A stretch of 64,000 nt of DNA from Sphingomonas piscis. Its GTDB lineage: Bacteria; Pseudomonadota; Alphaproteobacteria; Sphingomonadales; Sphingomonadaceae. The notes under the pieces were generated by a model. That model was not told the origin of the DNA. It searched no databases and saw nothing but the letters and a program-made list of their open reading frames with translations. Each line of letters opens with the position of its first letter. Position 1 is the stretch's first letter. Below, piece after piece: positions 1 to 8,869 of this stretch. Position numbers and translations under genes: made by a program. The stretch is taken from assembly GCF_011300455.1 (NCBI RefSeq), contig NZ_CP049869.1, positions 1,240,001-1,304,000 of the forward strand. Reading direction: 5' to 3'.

Positions 1-657
1 CTGCAGAAAGTCCCCATAGGCGGGGTTGCGGAGCCGGTCGCCGGCTTCCAGCAAGCCGCCCCCCGGTCGTGAGAAATAGGCCACCGCGTCGGGCGCGCTA
101 TTCTCGGGGAACTTGCCGCGGATCATCCTGGCCAAGCGTGGGCTGACGATGAAACCTTCCTTGGCGGTGCGCTCGGCATCGCCGAACAGGCTGTTCCACG
201 GCAGCTTGCCGCGCTCGCGGTGCGCAAGGTCCAGCATCGCAAGCACACCGGGCACGCCCGTCGCTCGGCCGCTCAGCACCGCCTCGCCGAACGGCAAAGG
301 CCTGCCACTCGGCCCAAGGAACATGGACGGACTCGCCTGCGCCGGCGCAACTTCGCGTCCATCGTAGATGGTGATCTTGCCCGACCTCCCGTCGAGATAG
401 GTCATGAAGGCACCGCCCGCGACGCTGCTGCTCTGCGGCTCGACCAGCGACAGCATGGCCTGCATCGCCACGGCCGCATCGACCGCCGATCCGCCGCGCC
501 GCAACACACTCGCTCCGGCCTCGGCGGCGAGCGGATTGGCGGCAATCACGAAGGGTGATGGCTGAACGGCGGCGTGTGACCGTGGCGTACGCGTGGTCTG
601 CGCGCAGGATGCCGCAAGCAAGGCGCTGAGACACACAAGGACTCGGGGGAGACTCAT
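1..657 (-). CDS. ggt: Gamma-glutamyltransferase, partial (C-terminus beyond window)
   Basis: The frame is open from an ATG at 657 leftward to base 1, giving the first 219 residues. The N-terminus is a lipoprotein-like signal (hydrophobic stretch followed by LAASC, lipobox Cys at residue 18). The next segment has the conserved start of gamma-glutamyltranspeptidases: replacement of exposed residues by 'ANPLAAEAG', 'VLRRGGSAVDAAVA', 'LSLVEPQSS' and 'GGAFMTYLDG'. These enzymes cleave and transfer the gamma-glutamyl group of glutathione in the periplasm; the self-processing Thr and the small subunit lie outside the window. The gene is divergent from the acyl-CoA ligase with a 102-base spacer. Family assignment is secure; substrate is inferred. 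Confidence 0.88.
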   Translation of the reverse strand, partial: MSLPRVLVCLSALLAASCAQTTRTPRSHAAVQPSPFVIAANPLAAEAGASVLRRGGSAVDAAVAMQAMLSLVEPQSSSVAGGAFMTYLDGRSGKITIYDGREVAPAQASPSMFLGPSGRPLPFGEAVLSGRATGVPGVLAMLDLAHRERGKLPWNSLFGDAERTAKEGFIVSPRLARMIRGKFPENSAPDAVAYFSRPGGGLLEAGDRLRNPAYGDFLQ

Positions 658-759
658 GGGTCGGCGCTAACCCGCTGTCGCACGAGCGTCCATGCATGTC
701 CGGTTGCAGGCCTTGCACTTCGCGGCAAAGCACGGCCAATACGGCGCCGGAGAGGATCC

Positions 760-2529
760 ATGGGCCGCTTACTCGAACATTTCCCCAATCTCGTCACCAT
801 GTTCCTCGCGCGCGCCGAGGCTGGAGGCGACGCGCCGTTCCTTTGGGCCAAGCAGAACGGCGCGTGGAATCCGACGAGCTGGCGTGAGGCGGCGCGGCAG
901 GTCGCCGCGCTGGCGCAAAGCCTGAAACGAATCGGTCTCCAGCCTGGCGACCGCGTCGCGCTGGTTAGCGAGAACCGGCCGGAATGGCTGATTTCCGACC
1001 TGGCGATCATGGCCGCCGGCTGCGTCACCGTCCCGACCTACACCACCAATACCACCCGCGATCATGCCCATATCCTCAGCAACAGCGGCGCCCGCGCAGC
1101 GATCGTCTCCACGCAGAAGCTCGCCCGCAACCTCATTCCCGCCGTGATGCTCGGGTCCGAATGCCGTCATGTGATCGGTATGGAGGAAGTTCGCACCGGC
1201 CAGTCGACCGAGCAACTTAGCTTCCATCACTGGCACGACTTCGCGGCGGGTGAGGGAAGCCGGGACGCCGTCGCGTTGCAGGTCGATCAGCTCCGGCGCG
1301 AGGATCTGGCCTGCATCATCTACACCAGCGGAACCGGCGGTGCGCCCCGCGGGGTCATGCAGCACCATGGCATGATCCTGCAGAACGTAGCCGCTGCCGC
1401 CGAGGTGATCTCCAGCGATTTCGGGTGGGGGGACGAGGCTTTCCTGTCCTTCCTCCCCGCAAGCCATGCCTATGAACATTCGGCGGGTCAGCACTTCCCC
1501 GTTGCCCTGGGCGGGCAAATCTATTTCGCAGAGAGCCTGGAGAAACTCGCCGCGAACATAGAGGAGACGCGGCCGACCATCATGGTAGTCGTTCCGCGCC
1601 TTTTCGAAATGCTTCGTGCGCGGATCATCAAGCAGATCGAAAAAGAAGGTGCCCTGGCGCAATATCTCCTTCGCCGCGCGCTTGAGATTGGCGAGCGTGA
1701 AGCCAGAGGCGAACGCCGGCTGTCGGATCTGCCGATGGACGCGGTCCTTTCGCTAACGCTGCGGCGGAAGGTGCGGGGGAGGTTCGGCGGCCGGATGAAG
1801 GCACTGGTATCCGGCGGCGCGCCGCTCAACCCGGAGGTCGGCCGGTTTTTTCAGTCGCTCGGCGTCACCCTTCTTCAAGGGTACGGCCAAACGGAGTCCG
1901 GGCCCATCGTCGCGGTCAATCGGCCGAGCACCGGCATCCGCATGGACAGCGTCGGCACCCCGCTGATGGGGAACGACGTGCGCATCGCTGCCGACGGCGA
2001 AATCCTCGTCCAGGGCGAGAATGTGATGCACGGATATTGGCGCAACGAGGAAGAAAGCGCCCGAGTCCTGGTGGACGCCGGAGACGGAAGCGGGACCTGG
2101 CTCCACACCGGCGATGTCGGCCATTTCGACGAGGCCGGGCGGATCGTCATCACCGACCGCAAGAAGGATCTGATCGTCAACGACAAGGGCGACAATGTCG
2201 CGCCGCAGCGGGTGGAGGGGATGCTGACCCTGCAGCCGGAGATCGCGCAGGCGATGGTCTATGGCGACCGCCGGCCCTACCTCGTGGCCGTGCTTGTGCC
2301 CGAGAAAGAAATCGAGGGCGAAGCCGATGTGCAGCAGCGGCTGCAAAAGGCGGTCGACCGGGTCAACGCCGACGTGTCGGTGATCGAGAAGATTCGGCGC
2401 TTCATCATCGCAGATGCGCCTTTCACCATCGAAAATGAGCAGCTGACGCCGTCGATGAAGATCCGCCGTCACATGATCAAGGCGGCCTATGGAGACCGCC
2501 TCGACGCCTTATACAAGAAGGGGCATTAA
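760..2529 (+). CDS. Long-chain acyl-CoA synthetase/AMP-dependent ligase (FadD15-like)
   Basis: 589-aa member of the ANL (adenylate-forming) superfamily. The P-loop YTSGTGGAPRG starts at residue 188 (the usual PKG Lys is Arg), the aromatic-acid loop GYGQTESGP lies near residue 374, and TGDVG...ITDRKKDLI, the hinge between the two lobes, lies near 450-475. It should activate a fatty acid to acyl-AMP and then acyl-CoA in the cytoplasm. The length and the N-terminal 'NLVTMFLARAEAGGDAPFLWAK' type opening (quoted in part) match the bacterial long-chain FadD15/FAA1 group rather than short-chain ligases. The ATG at 760 follows a good Shine-Dalgarno (GGAGAGG). It converges with the lipoprotein gene, sharing four bases (TTAA). 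Confidence 0.88.
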   Translation: MGRLLEHFPNLVTMFLARAEAGGDAPFLWAKQNGAWNPTSWREAARQVAALAQSLKRIGLQPGDRVALVSENRPEWLISDLAIMAAGCVTVPTYTTNTTRDHAHILSNSGARAAIVSTQKLARNLIPAVMLGSECRHVIGMEEVRTGQSTEQLSFHHWHDFAAGEGSRDAVALQVDQLRREDLACIIYTSGTGGAPRGVMQHHGMILQNVAAAAEVISSDFGWGDEAFLSFLPASHAYEHSAGQHFPVALGGQIYFAESLEKLAANIEETRPTIMVVVPRLFEMLRARIIKQIEKEGALAQYLLRRALEIGEREARGERRLSDLPMDAVLSLTLRRKVRGRFGGRMKALVSGGAPLNPEVGRFFQSLGVTLLQGYGQTESGPIVAVNRPSTGIRMDSVGTPLMGNDVRIAADGEILVQGENVMHGYWRNEEESARVLVDAGDGSGTWLHTGDVGHFDEAGRIVITDRKKDLIVNDKGDNVAPQRVEGMLTLQPEIAQAMVYGDRRPYLVAVLVPEKEIEGEADVQQRLQKAVDRVNADVSVIEKIRRFIIADAPFTIENEQLTPSMKIRRHMIKAAYGDRLDALYKKGH

Positions 2530-2942
2530 CTCCGCGGCGCGGTGTACGGAACGAAGGCCCCGATTGCGCAGCTGCCCGCCTGGATGCCGGAAGTCAGATC
2601 GACGGTCCGGGCGATGTCGCCCCTACACATTTGACCGCCGTTGCCGCCGAACGATTTGGTGACGAGCGCATAGCCCGAGTTTCCCAGGCCGCTACAGCTG
2701 CCCTCCAGTTCGTTGAGGTAAACCCGCTTGCTGCCATCGCGGAACAGCAAGGTATCGTCATCGATCCGAACCATGTCGGACGTCCGCAACCGCGACAGGC
2801 AATCTTGAGCCGGCCCGGCGACTTTGCCGGCGAGCAGCTGTTGAAGCTTGGCTTCGCTGCGGGGACTGGTCATCCGCTCCTGCGGTGCCGTGGAGCAGGA
2901 CGCGACTGCCGCCGCGACGGGAAGGATTATCAGGCTGCGCAT
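2526..2942 (-). CDS. Small lipoprotein, DUF6491-like
   Basis: 138-aa protein with a short hydrophobic signal ending in VASCS, a lipobox with the Cys around residue 16, so it is likely anchored in the outer or inner membrane. The mature part has paired cysteines (DCLSRLR, GSCSGLG, QMCRGD, GSCAIG), suggesting disulfides in the periplasm, and resembles the uncharacterised DUF6491 proteins of sphingomonads and xanthomonads (recalled, not searched). I chose ATG 2942 because AGGAG sits eight bases upstream; an in-frame GTG at 2951 is possible but overlaps that site. Function unknown. It lies 42 bases downstream of gloB and may be co-transcribed with it. Confidence 0.72.
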   Translation of the reverse strand: MRSLIILPVAAAVASCSTAPQERMTSPRSEAKLQQLLAGKVAGPAQDCLSRLRTSDMVRIDDDTLLFRDGSKRVYLNELEGSCSGLGNSGYALVTKSFGGNGGQMCRGDIARTVDLTSGIQAGSCAIGAFVPYTAPRS

Positions 2943-2993
2943 GCTCAACACTCCTGAAGGTTCATGTGGTTTCCGCCAAGGCGCTCGACGAGC

Positions 2994-3713
2994 TTAACCG
3001 AAGCTGTCCTTGCGGCGCCGCAACGCTGCGAATTCGTCTGCATCCTTGGCGCGAACGAACGGATTGGTCTTCCGCTCCTCGGCGACGCTCGTGGGCAGCG
3101 TGATTTCGCCGCGAGCGCGCCTCGCCTCAATGCCGCGAAGACGCTCCCGCACCTCGGAACTCCCTGGATCGGCATCAGCCGCGAACCTGGCGTTGGACAA
3201 AGTATATTCGTGCGCGGCGTACAGTGCGGTGGCAGGCGGCAGCGCCGCAAGCCGCTGAAGCGAGTTGTACATCTGCTCCGGGCTCCCCTCGAACAGGCGG
3301 CCGCAACCCATCGCGAACAGCGTATCGCCCACGAAGGCAATGCCTGCGTCCTCGAACACGAAAGCGATGTGCCCGAGCGTATGTCCCGGCACCTCGATGA
3401 CCTTGCCGACACAACGGCCGAGCCTGACGACATCGCCTTCCCGCAAAGCGATGTCCCGTGCCGGTATCGCCTCTGTCGCGGGTCCCGAGACGCTGCAGCC
3501 GGTCACGTCCTTTACCAGCCTGTTCCCGCCAGTATGGTCGCCGTGCCAGTGGGTGTTCCACACCTGGCCGATGGTCCAGCCCCGGTCATCGGCGGCCGCC
3601 AGTGCCGCCTCGCCATCGCCCGGATCGACCACCGCCGTCTCTCCGCTCGCGGGGTCGTGCACCAACCAGATGTAATTGTCGGAAAAGGCCGGAACGGCGA
3701 CGACCTCCAACAT
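2994..3713 (-). CDS. gloB: Hydroxyacylglutathione hydrolase (glyoxalase II)
   Basis: 239-aa metallo-beta-lactamase-fold enzyme. The metal motif THWHGDH is at residues 54-60, followed by PGHTLGHIAF near 108-117 and GDTLFAMGCGRLFEG near 130, all standard for glyoxalase II. It hydrolyses S-lactoylglutathione to D-lactate and glutathione, finishing methylglyoxal detoxification in the cytoplasm. The C-terminal third has the family's HEYT...N...FA segment. Its ATG overlaps the stop of the upstream TPR gene by one base (TGATG), so translational coupling is likely. Length is normal for the family (about 240-255). Confidence 0.93.
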   Translation of the reverse strand: MLEVVAVPAFSDNYIWLVHDPASGETAVVDPGDGEAALAAADDRGWTIGQVWNTHWHGDHTGGNRLVKDVTGCSVSGPATEAIPARDIALREGDVVRLGRCVGKVIEVPGHTLGHIAFVFEDAGIAFVGDTLFAMGCGRLFEGSPEQMYNSLQRLAALPPATALYAAHEYTLSNARFAADADPGSSEVRERLRGIEARRARGEITLPTSVAEERKTNPFVRAKDADEFAALRRRKDSFG

Positions 3714-4390
3714 CAGCGGCCCTGCGGCGCCACGATCGGACCTTCGGCGGGCGGCAGCATGGTCAACGCCTCACCGGCCATCTTGCCGATCGCGCCCTTG
3801 GCGTCGAGGCGCTGCGCCTGAGTCCAGTAGCGCCGCGCCTCCGATGCATTGCCCGCGAATTGCGCGACATGGCCGGCCTCGAACAGGATCACCGGGTCGT
3901 TCGGCGCCAGGCTGAGGGCGCGATTGATGGACGATTGCGCCTTGGCACGGTCACCTTCGCGGATCGCGAGCGCGGCTGAAAAGTACCACAGAAAGGGATC
4001 GTCTCCGATGCTTGCGGAAGCGTCGTCGACGCGGCTGCGCGCCGTCCTGAGGTCGTTCTGAGCCTCCGCCGCCCGAGCGCGGTCGAGCAGTGCTTCTCCG
4101 CGTTGCTCCGCCTTCAAATCGGTGCCGGCCAGCGCCCGGTCGAGGTCGAGCGCGGCCTTTCCGGGTTGATTGGCGGCAATCCACAAGTTGCCGGCCGCAG
4201 CAAGCGCGCGGTCGCGGTCGAACGATGTCTTGCCCGTCGCGGCCGCCCGCTCAAACGCTTCTGCAGCAGCCGCGCTGTCGTTCGCTGCCTTGGCATTCAG
4301 CGCCCGGCAGACGTGCGCGTCGTAATTGTCATCCGCCGGGCAGGTAGCTGGCTGGGCAGCAAGCAATGCGGCGGCGAGCAAGAACATCAA
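3713..4390 (-). CDS. Secreted TPR-repeat protein
   Basis: 225 aa with a cleavable signal (hydrophobic residues 2-13, likely cut after AQPA) and then Ala-rich helical repeats typical of tetratricopeptide units, for example 'AAEAFERAAATGKTSFDRDRALAAAGNLW' (cited in fragments) and 'AQSSINRALSLAPNDPVILFEAGHVAQF'-type repeats near the C-terminus. Probably a periplasmic protein-protein interaction scaffold; no catalytic motif is visible. It sits in the middle of a three-gene leftward operon: its start overlaps the upstream hydrolase stop by four bases (ATGA) and its stop overlaps gloB by one. Confidence 0.8.
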   Translation of the reverse strand: MMFLLAAALLAAQPATCPADDNYDAHVCRALNAKAANDSAAAAEAFERAAATGKTSFDRDRALAAAGNLWIAANQPGKAALDLDRALAGTDLKAEQRGEALLDRARAAEAQNDLRTARSRVDDASASIGDDPFLWYFSAALAIREGDRAKAQSSINRALSLAPNDPVILFEAGHVAQFAGNASEARRYWTQAQRLDAKGAIGKMAGEALTMLPPAEGPIVAPQGR

Positions 4391-5130
4391 TGAACAACCT
4401 CCAGAAGCCCGGCAAGCGCGTGCACGATCGCTGCGATCTCATGCGGCGCGGAGAGCCGGTGACCGCCGCCCTTGACGATCGTCAGCTGGACATCGGCTGA
4501 ACGCAGCCGCTCCATCAGCCGATGCGAGACCTCGAGCGGAACGGCCGAATCCTCGTCTCCATGGACCAGGCGGACCGGGCAATCGACCGAAAGCGCGCCG
4601 CCCAGCAACAACATGTCCTGACCCGACTGCCAGAAATCGTTGGTGAAATATCGTCCGCGCGTGCCGTCCGGCATCACCTCGTCAATCTTGCCGTCGCGGG
4701 CAAGCTGTGCGCGCAACTCCGACCCGAAGCCCCACTCGGTAAAATCCGGCGCCGCGGCGATCCCGACGATGCCGCGAATCCGCTCGGGCCGAGAGAGTGC
4801 GATGTGGAGCGCCAGCCACCCGCCCATCGAGGAACCAACGAGGATCAACGGACCATCCGTCCGCCGATCGACGACGGCCAGGGCATCTTCAAGCCAGCGG
4901 GCAAGCGTCCCATCCTCGAACGGCCCGGAGGACTGGCCGTTGCCTGAATAGTCGAAGCGGACGCATCCCAGGCCGCGTTCCTCGGCGTAGCCGGCGACCG
5001 CGGCCGCCTTGGCTCCGTCCATGTCCGACATATAGCCCGGCAGGAACAACAGGGTCGGACCCGCCCCGGCGCGGAGCCGATAGGCGATCCGCTCGCCGTC
5101 ATGGTCAAGATATCGAACGTCGTCTGTCAT
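4387..5130 (-). CDS. Alpha/beta hydrolase (ABHD10/thioesterase-like)
   Basis: 247-aa cytoplasmic alpha/beta hydrolase. The nucleophile elbow GSSMG places the catalytic Ser at residue 101; the acid is probably the Asp of HGDEDSAVP and the base the His of GGGHRLS near the C-terminus. The order and the LPGYMSDMDG oxyanion loop resemble the ABHD10 type of palmitoyl-thioesterase/glucuronide esterase, also common in alphaproteobacteria. ATG 5130 (MTDDVRY) is preferred; an upstream extension is rich in Arg and lacks family similarity. First gene of the hydrolase-TPR-gloB operon, divergent from the GH16 gene with an 81-base spacer. Substrate not predictable. Confidence 0.82.
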   Translation of the reverse strand: MTDDVRYLDHDGERIAYRLRAGAGPTLLFLPGYMSDMDGAKAAAVAGYAEERGLGCVRFDYSGNGQSSGPFEDGTLARWLEDALAVVDRRTDGPLILVGSSMGGWLALHIALSRPERIRGIVGIAAAPDFTEWGFGSELRAQLARDGKIDEVMPDGTRGRYFTNDFWQSGQDMLLLGGALSVDCPVRLVHGDEDSAVPLEVSHRLMERLRSADVQLTIVKGGGHRLSAPHEIAAIVHALAGLLEVVH

Positions 5131-5211
5131 TCGCCGACCCCTACCGCGCGAAAGCTGCTGGCGGCAGTCCCGCAAACCGTTAAGCTGCAGGAAAAAGTAG
5201 GAGGGATGCCA

Positions 5212-6051
5212 ATGTCATTGCCGCTGGCGCTTGTCGCCGCCGCTCAAGCCGCAACCTTGTCGGCCAACCAGCACCAGGTGTCCGCCGCGATGCCGCTGCC
5301 AACCGGCGCTCCGGCGTGGCGCGACGAATTCAGCGGCAAGACGCTCGATCGCACCAAATGGAGCTTCGACACGTCCCGCAACGCCCAAGGCTGGTACAAT
5401 GGCGAGCTGCAATATTACGCTGCGGACCGCCGCGAGAATCTTCGTCTGGAGAATGGCGTCCTGATCATCGAGGCGCGGAACGATCCCGCCGCGCTCAAGT
5501 CGCGCCCCGACTATGGCAAGCAGCAGTATAGCGCCGCCAAGATCACCACGCAGGGCAAGGCGTCATGGACGTACGGATTCTATGAGATTCGTGCCAAGGT
5601 GCCGTGCGCCTACGGCACCTGGCCGGCCGTCTGGATGATGCCGGAGGGTAGCTACCCTTGGCCCAAGGGCGGAGAGATCGACATATTGGAACATGTCGGC
5701 AGCAAGCCTCGCGTCCTCCACGCCAATCTCCACACCGAGCTGTTCAACCATGCGATCAAGACGGGTCGAGGTGCCGAGCGAACCCTGGAAACCGCCTGCT
5801 CGGCGTTTCACAACTACCAGCTCGACTGGCGCCCCGATGCAATTACGGTGGGTGTTGACGGCCGCGCCTTCATGCGGGTCAAGAATGACCAGCCCGGAGG
5901 CCATGGCGCCTGGCCGTTCGACAAGCCATTCTACATGATCCTGAACCTCGCCATCGGCGGCGACTGGGCAGCGCCCAAGGGCATGGACCCGAAGGTCCTG
6001 CCTCAGCGGTTCGAAGTCGATTACGTCCGGGTATGGTCCGCGGCGAAGTAG
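5212..6051 (+). CDS. Secreted GH16 beta-glucanase
   Basis: 279-aa glycoside hydrolase family 16 enzyme. The active-site motif EIDILE has the nucleophile at Glu155 and the acid/base at Glu159; upstream are the conserved 'WRDEFSGKTLD' start of the fold and 'YGFYEIRAKVP...GTWPAVWMMP', downstream 'NLAIGG'. It should hydrolyse beta-1,3 or mixed beta-1,3/1,4 glucans outside the cytoplasm; residues 1-18 form a signal peptide (cut after QAA or nearby). The ATG at 5212 is chosen because AGGAGGG at 5199-5205 is six bases upstream; the ATG at 5206 is too close. Its TAG abuts the MFS gene's stop directly (TAGCTA). Confidence 0.9.
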   Translation: MSLPLALVAAAQAATLSANQHQVSAAMPLPTGAPAWRDEFSGKTLDRTKWSFDTSRNAQGWYNGELQYYAADRRENLRLENGVLIIEARNDPAALKSRPDYGKQQYSAAKITTQGKASWTYGFYEIRAKVPCAYGTWPAVWMMPEGSYPWPKGGEIDILEHVGSKPRVLHANLHTELFNHAIKTGRGAERTLETACSAFHNYQLDWRPDAITVGVDGRAFMRVKNDQPGGHGAWPFDKPFYMILNLAIGGDWAAPKGMDPKVLPQRFEVDYVRVWSAAK

Positions 6052-7611
6052 CTACTCCGCCTCAAGCTCCCGAAGGCTGCGGCCGCGGGTTTCGCGTCCG
6101 GCCCATGCAACGAGTCCTGCCGACAGCCCCATCGGTGCAAGCAGGGCAAGCGCCGCACCTCCGAGCGTAGGGATCAGCCCGGCCAGTGCGAAGCCCTGTA
6201 CGGCGACGCCGCCGAACTTGCTTGCGCCGGCGATCAGACCTGTCGCCCGTCCGCGAATTCCGAGCGGGTAATTCTCAGCGCTGTAGGGGAGCAGAACGGC
6301 GATCATCCCGTTTGTGCCGACGATCAGCATCGCGACCACTGCGATGATCAACGGTTCCCAACGGAGGAGCTCCGCCGGGATAAGTGCGCCCAAGAGGCCA
6401 GCCAGTGTCAACACGATGGAGCCGATCAGCGTCCACTTGCTGCTGATCCGGCTGTAGGTCCAGGCAGCGATCATGATTGTCGGCAGAGCGATCAGCGCCG
6501 AGCTTGCCAAAATCCCACTGGCCAACGTCGAGCTGAAGCCTCGCGCCTGTAAGTCGGTTGGCAGCCACAGCAGCAGGCCGAAGTTGATGAAGCTCCACGA
6601 TAGGGCGGTTACCACCAGTGCCAACGTCAGCTTGCCGTGCCGCTGCGTGGCGACGGCCGCATCTTCGGGCGCCGCCACGCGCGGACGCGGGACGATGCCA
6701 TACTTGCGTTGCATATCGGCGATCTCGGCGGTTCGGCCCTGCTCCGCGAGGAAGCGAGGCGACTCTGGAATGAGGCGCGCCAGCAGCAGGAGAACTATCC
6801 CCGTCGGAAACCCCTGCAACCAGAGCACGCGCCAGCCGAACAAAGGCTCGAACGTGTGCGCCGCGCCGCTTGCGGCCAAATAGCCACCCACGAGCCCCGT
6901 ACCGCCGACGAGAACCAACACCCAACTGCGATGCTTCGGCGGCATGATCTCGGCCAGCAAGGTGTAAACCACCGGCAGCATTCCGCCCGCGGAGCAGCCC
7001 ATCAGGAAGCACATCAGCAGGTTCAGCTGAAAGAGCGGCATGGCGCCGCATATGGACGTCGAGACGAACAGGATGGTGGACAACAGGATGGAGACGCGCC
7101 GTCCGAAAATGTCGGCGAGCCAGCCCCAAACGAAGGATCCCACCGTGGTCCCGACTAGGGCTGTGAACGGAAACCATGCCACCGTTGCCTTTGAGATCTG
7201 ATACTCAGCCCGCATTCCCGGCAGCACAAAGCCGAGCGTCGCTGGTTTCATGACATCGATGACAAGGCCGAGCGTGAGCACGAGCAACACACCTGCGTGC
7301 CAACGCGTCAAAGGCGTGGAGTCCGGCGCCTCATAGTTGGTGCCAGCGTGATCGCCGTGGAGAGAGCGATGCTTCGGTAAAGCGCCGAACACCGCGAGTG
7401 GAATTCCGGCAACGATCGCTGCCATTCCGAGCCACATGCCGGCATCCATCGGCATGCCGTACAGATGATTTCCCATCCTGTGCGCCATTGCCAGCATCGG
7501 CAGGTGGAGCAGCACGCCGGCGCTGATCAGCGCGCAGCCCAGCCAGAACCAGGGCGCCCGTTCGCCCACGATGGAATCTCTTTTCGCTGCGGTCGCCACG
7601 CCCGTCCCCAA
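6052..7611 (-). CDS. MFS transporter with extra N-terminal helices
   Basis: 519-aa polytopic membrane protein of the major facilitator superfamily. After two extra N-terminal hydrophobic segments (about residues 22-42 and 58-80) comes a 12-helix core with the cytoplasmic loop motif GWLADIFGRRVS (motif A) and PESPRFL between the halves, which is typical of sugar/aromatic-acid/metabolite:H+ symporters. Substrate cannot be deduced. The start is uncertain: TTG 7611 keeps the longest frame, while GTG 7599 has GGGGA four bases upstream. It converges with the GH16 gene, so the pair might handle related carbohydrates, but this is only positional. 156 bases of non-coding DNA separate it from the next gene. 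Confidence 0.82.
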   Translation of the reverse strand: MGTGVATAAKRDSIVGERAPWFWLGCALISAGVLLHLPMLAMAHRMGNHLYGMPMDAGMWLGMAAIVAGIPLAVFGALPKHRSLHGDHAGTNYEAPDSTPLTRWHAGVLLVLTLGLVIDVMKPATLGFVLPGMRAEYQISKATVAWFPFTALVGTTVGSFVWGWLADIFGRRVSILLSTILFVSTSICGAMPLFQLNLLMCFLMGCSAGGMLPVVYTLLAEIMPPKHRSWVLVLVGGTGLVGGYLAASGAAHTFEPLFGWRVLWLQGFPTGIVLLLLARLIPESPRFLAEQGRTAEIADMQRKYGIVPRPRVAAPEDAAVATQRHGKLTLALVVTALSWSFINFGLLLWLPTDLQARGFSSTLASGILASSALIALPTIMIAAWTYSRISSKWTLIGSIVLTLAGLLGALIPAELLRWEPLIIAVVAMLIVGTNGMIAVLLPYSAENYPLGIRGRATGLIAGASKFGGVAVQGFALAGLIPTLGGAALALLAPMGLSAGLVAWAGRETRGRSLRELEAE

Positions 7612-7767
7612 CTCAGGTTGGAGGAGGAAAAGAGCGGCAACGCCATCGAAAGCAATGCCGAACTTGGCGGCGGATTATTCAGGAATCATTTTTCGTAAAA
7701 CTAGTGCCAACCTGTTGCCGACCCAGCACAAAGTAGAAACGTACCTACAACCTCGGCTAAGAGGCGC

Positions 7768-8640
7768 TTAAGGTAGAAAGCGCTTCACCTCCGCAGCGAA
7801 CACCGCCGGCTGATCAAGCATGATGAAGTGAGCGCTATCGGCCACTGGCACCAATCTGGCGGTCGGCAGGCCAGCATAGGCCTTGCCATACAGCGCCTTC
7901 ACGAGTTCGGCGCGTTCGGGAGAGGGGACCGCGTACAGTATCGTTATCGGCTTGGCCGCGAGTTTAGGCAGGTTCGCCGAGACGTCGGTTGTTGCGTCTT
8001 CGACCATGGCTTCGCCGACCGTCGCGGCGTCGGACTCCTTGAGCCAGCTCAACACTTTGGCCCTGCCCGCTTCGCTGCTGCTCATGCCTGGAGGAGCCTG
8101 CGTCGGCGCGGGGCCGTTCACCAGCATTGCGCGCATTTGCTCGGCAATCGGCCGAACGCTGTCCGGAGTCGCGCCCGGCCCCATCAAAGCGCCGTAGAAG
8201 GGTAGCGCATCAACCACCATCAGTCGGCCGACCGCCTCCGGGTGCCGCGTGGCAAGCATCGTTCCGATCAGCCCACCCATCGAGTGGCCGATTACCGCAC
8301 TGCCGCGAAGCTTCTCGGCCGACAGATAGGCGGCCAGCTCCTCGACGATGCCGTCCAGCGTGCCCGGCCGGCGGTTCACCTCGGCTGCGGGGCTGCCGAA
8401 GCCGTTCACCTGAACAAGCAGCACGCGGTGCCTTTTGGCGAGCTCCGGCACGATGCCGCTCCACACGTCCCGTGGCGTTGCGAGGCCGGGGATCAGCACC
8501 ACCGGCTTACCTTCTCCGATGCTCTGCACCGAGATGCGGGAGAGTTGGTGAAGCGTGGGCAGTGTCGGCGCGGCGTTCGCCGACTGCGAGCCGAGGCTGG
8601 CGATCAGGACGACGAACAGGATGAAGATGACCATGCGCAT
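7768..8640 (-). CDS. Exported alpha/beta hydrolase
   Basis: 290-aa alpha/beta hydrolase with a signal peptide (residues 1-24, cut near ANA-AP). The oxyanion loop is LIPGLATP (around 49-56), the nucleophile elbow GHSMG gives Ser120, and the C-terminal catalytic His is in DSAHFIMLDQP. This is the common periplasmic or surface esterase/lactonase type; natural substrate unknown. ATG 8640 is chosen over longer frames because the upstream residues are Arg/Ser-rich without similarity and AAGGA lies upstream. It follows the XRE regulator by only 25 bases on the same strand and may be part of that transcription unit. Confidence 0.83.
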   Translation of the reverse strand: MRMVIFILFVVLIASLGSQSANAAPTLPTLHQLSRISVQSIGEGKPVVLIPGLATPRDVWSGIVPELAKRHRVLLVQVNGFGSPAAEVNRRPGTLDGIVEELAAYLSAEKLRGSAVIGHSMGGLIGTMLATRHPEAVGRLMVVDALPFYGALMGPGATPDSVRPIAEQMRAMLVNGPAPTQAPPGMSSSEAGRAKVLSWLKESDAATVGEAMVEDATTDVSANLPKLAAKPITILYAVPSPERAELVKALYGKAYAGLPTARLVPVADSAHFIMLDQPAVFAAEVKRFLP

Positions 8641-8665
8641 GATGGATATCCTTGAAGATGGTGGG

Positions 8666-8869
8666 TCAGGCCCGCCTGGTCGGGGAGATGAAGATCTCCT
8701 CGATCGGCAGCTCGAACAGTTCGGCGATCCGGAAAGCCAGCGGCAGGGACGGGTCGTACTTCCCCGTCTCGATCGCGTTGACGCTCTGGCGCGACACCTC
8801 AAGCTTGTCCGCCAAGTCGCCCTGGCTCCAGTTGCGCTCGGCGCGCAGCACCTTCAGTCGGTTCAGCAT
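8666..8869 (-). CDS. Small XRE-family transcriptional regulator
   Basis: 67-aa protein consisting almost only of a Cro/C1-type helix-turn-helix: 'RNWSQGDLADKLEVSRQSVNAIETGKY' (shown here in part) spans residues 11-37, followed by a short FELPIEEIF tail. This is the YgzD/YozG-like group that is usually encoded next to a small membrane protein and represses its own operon. Its ATG at 8869 lies inside the last codons of the upstream membrane protein gene (7-base overlap), so the two are co-transcribed and probably translationally coupled. The perfect dyad at 9471-9486 upstream of the operon is its likely operator. Confidence 0.88.
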   Translation of the reverse strand: MLNRLKVLRAERNWSQGDLADKLEVSRQSVNAIETGKYDPSLPLAFRIAELFELPIEEIFISPTRRA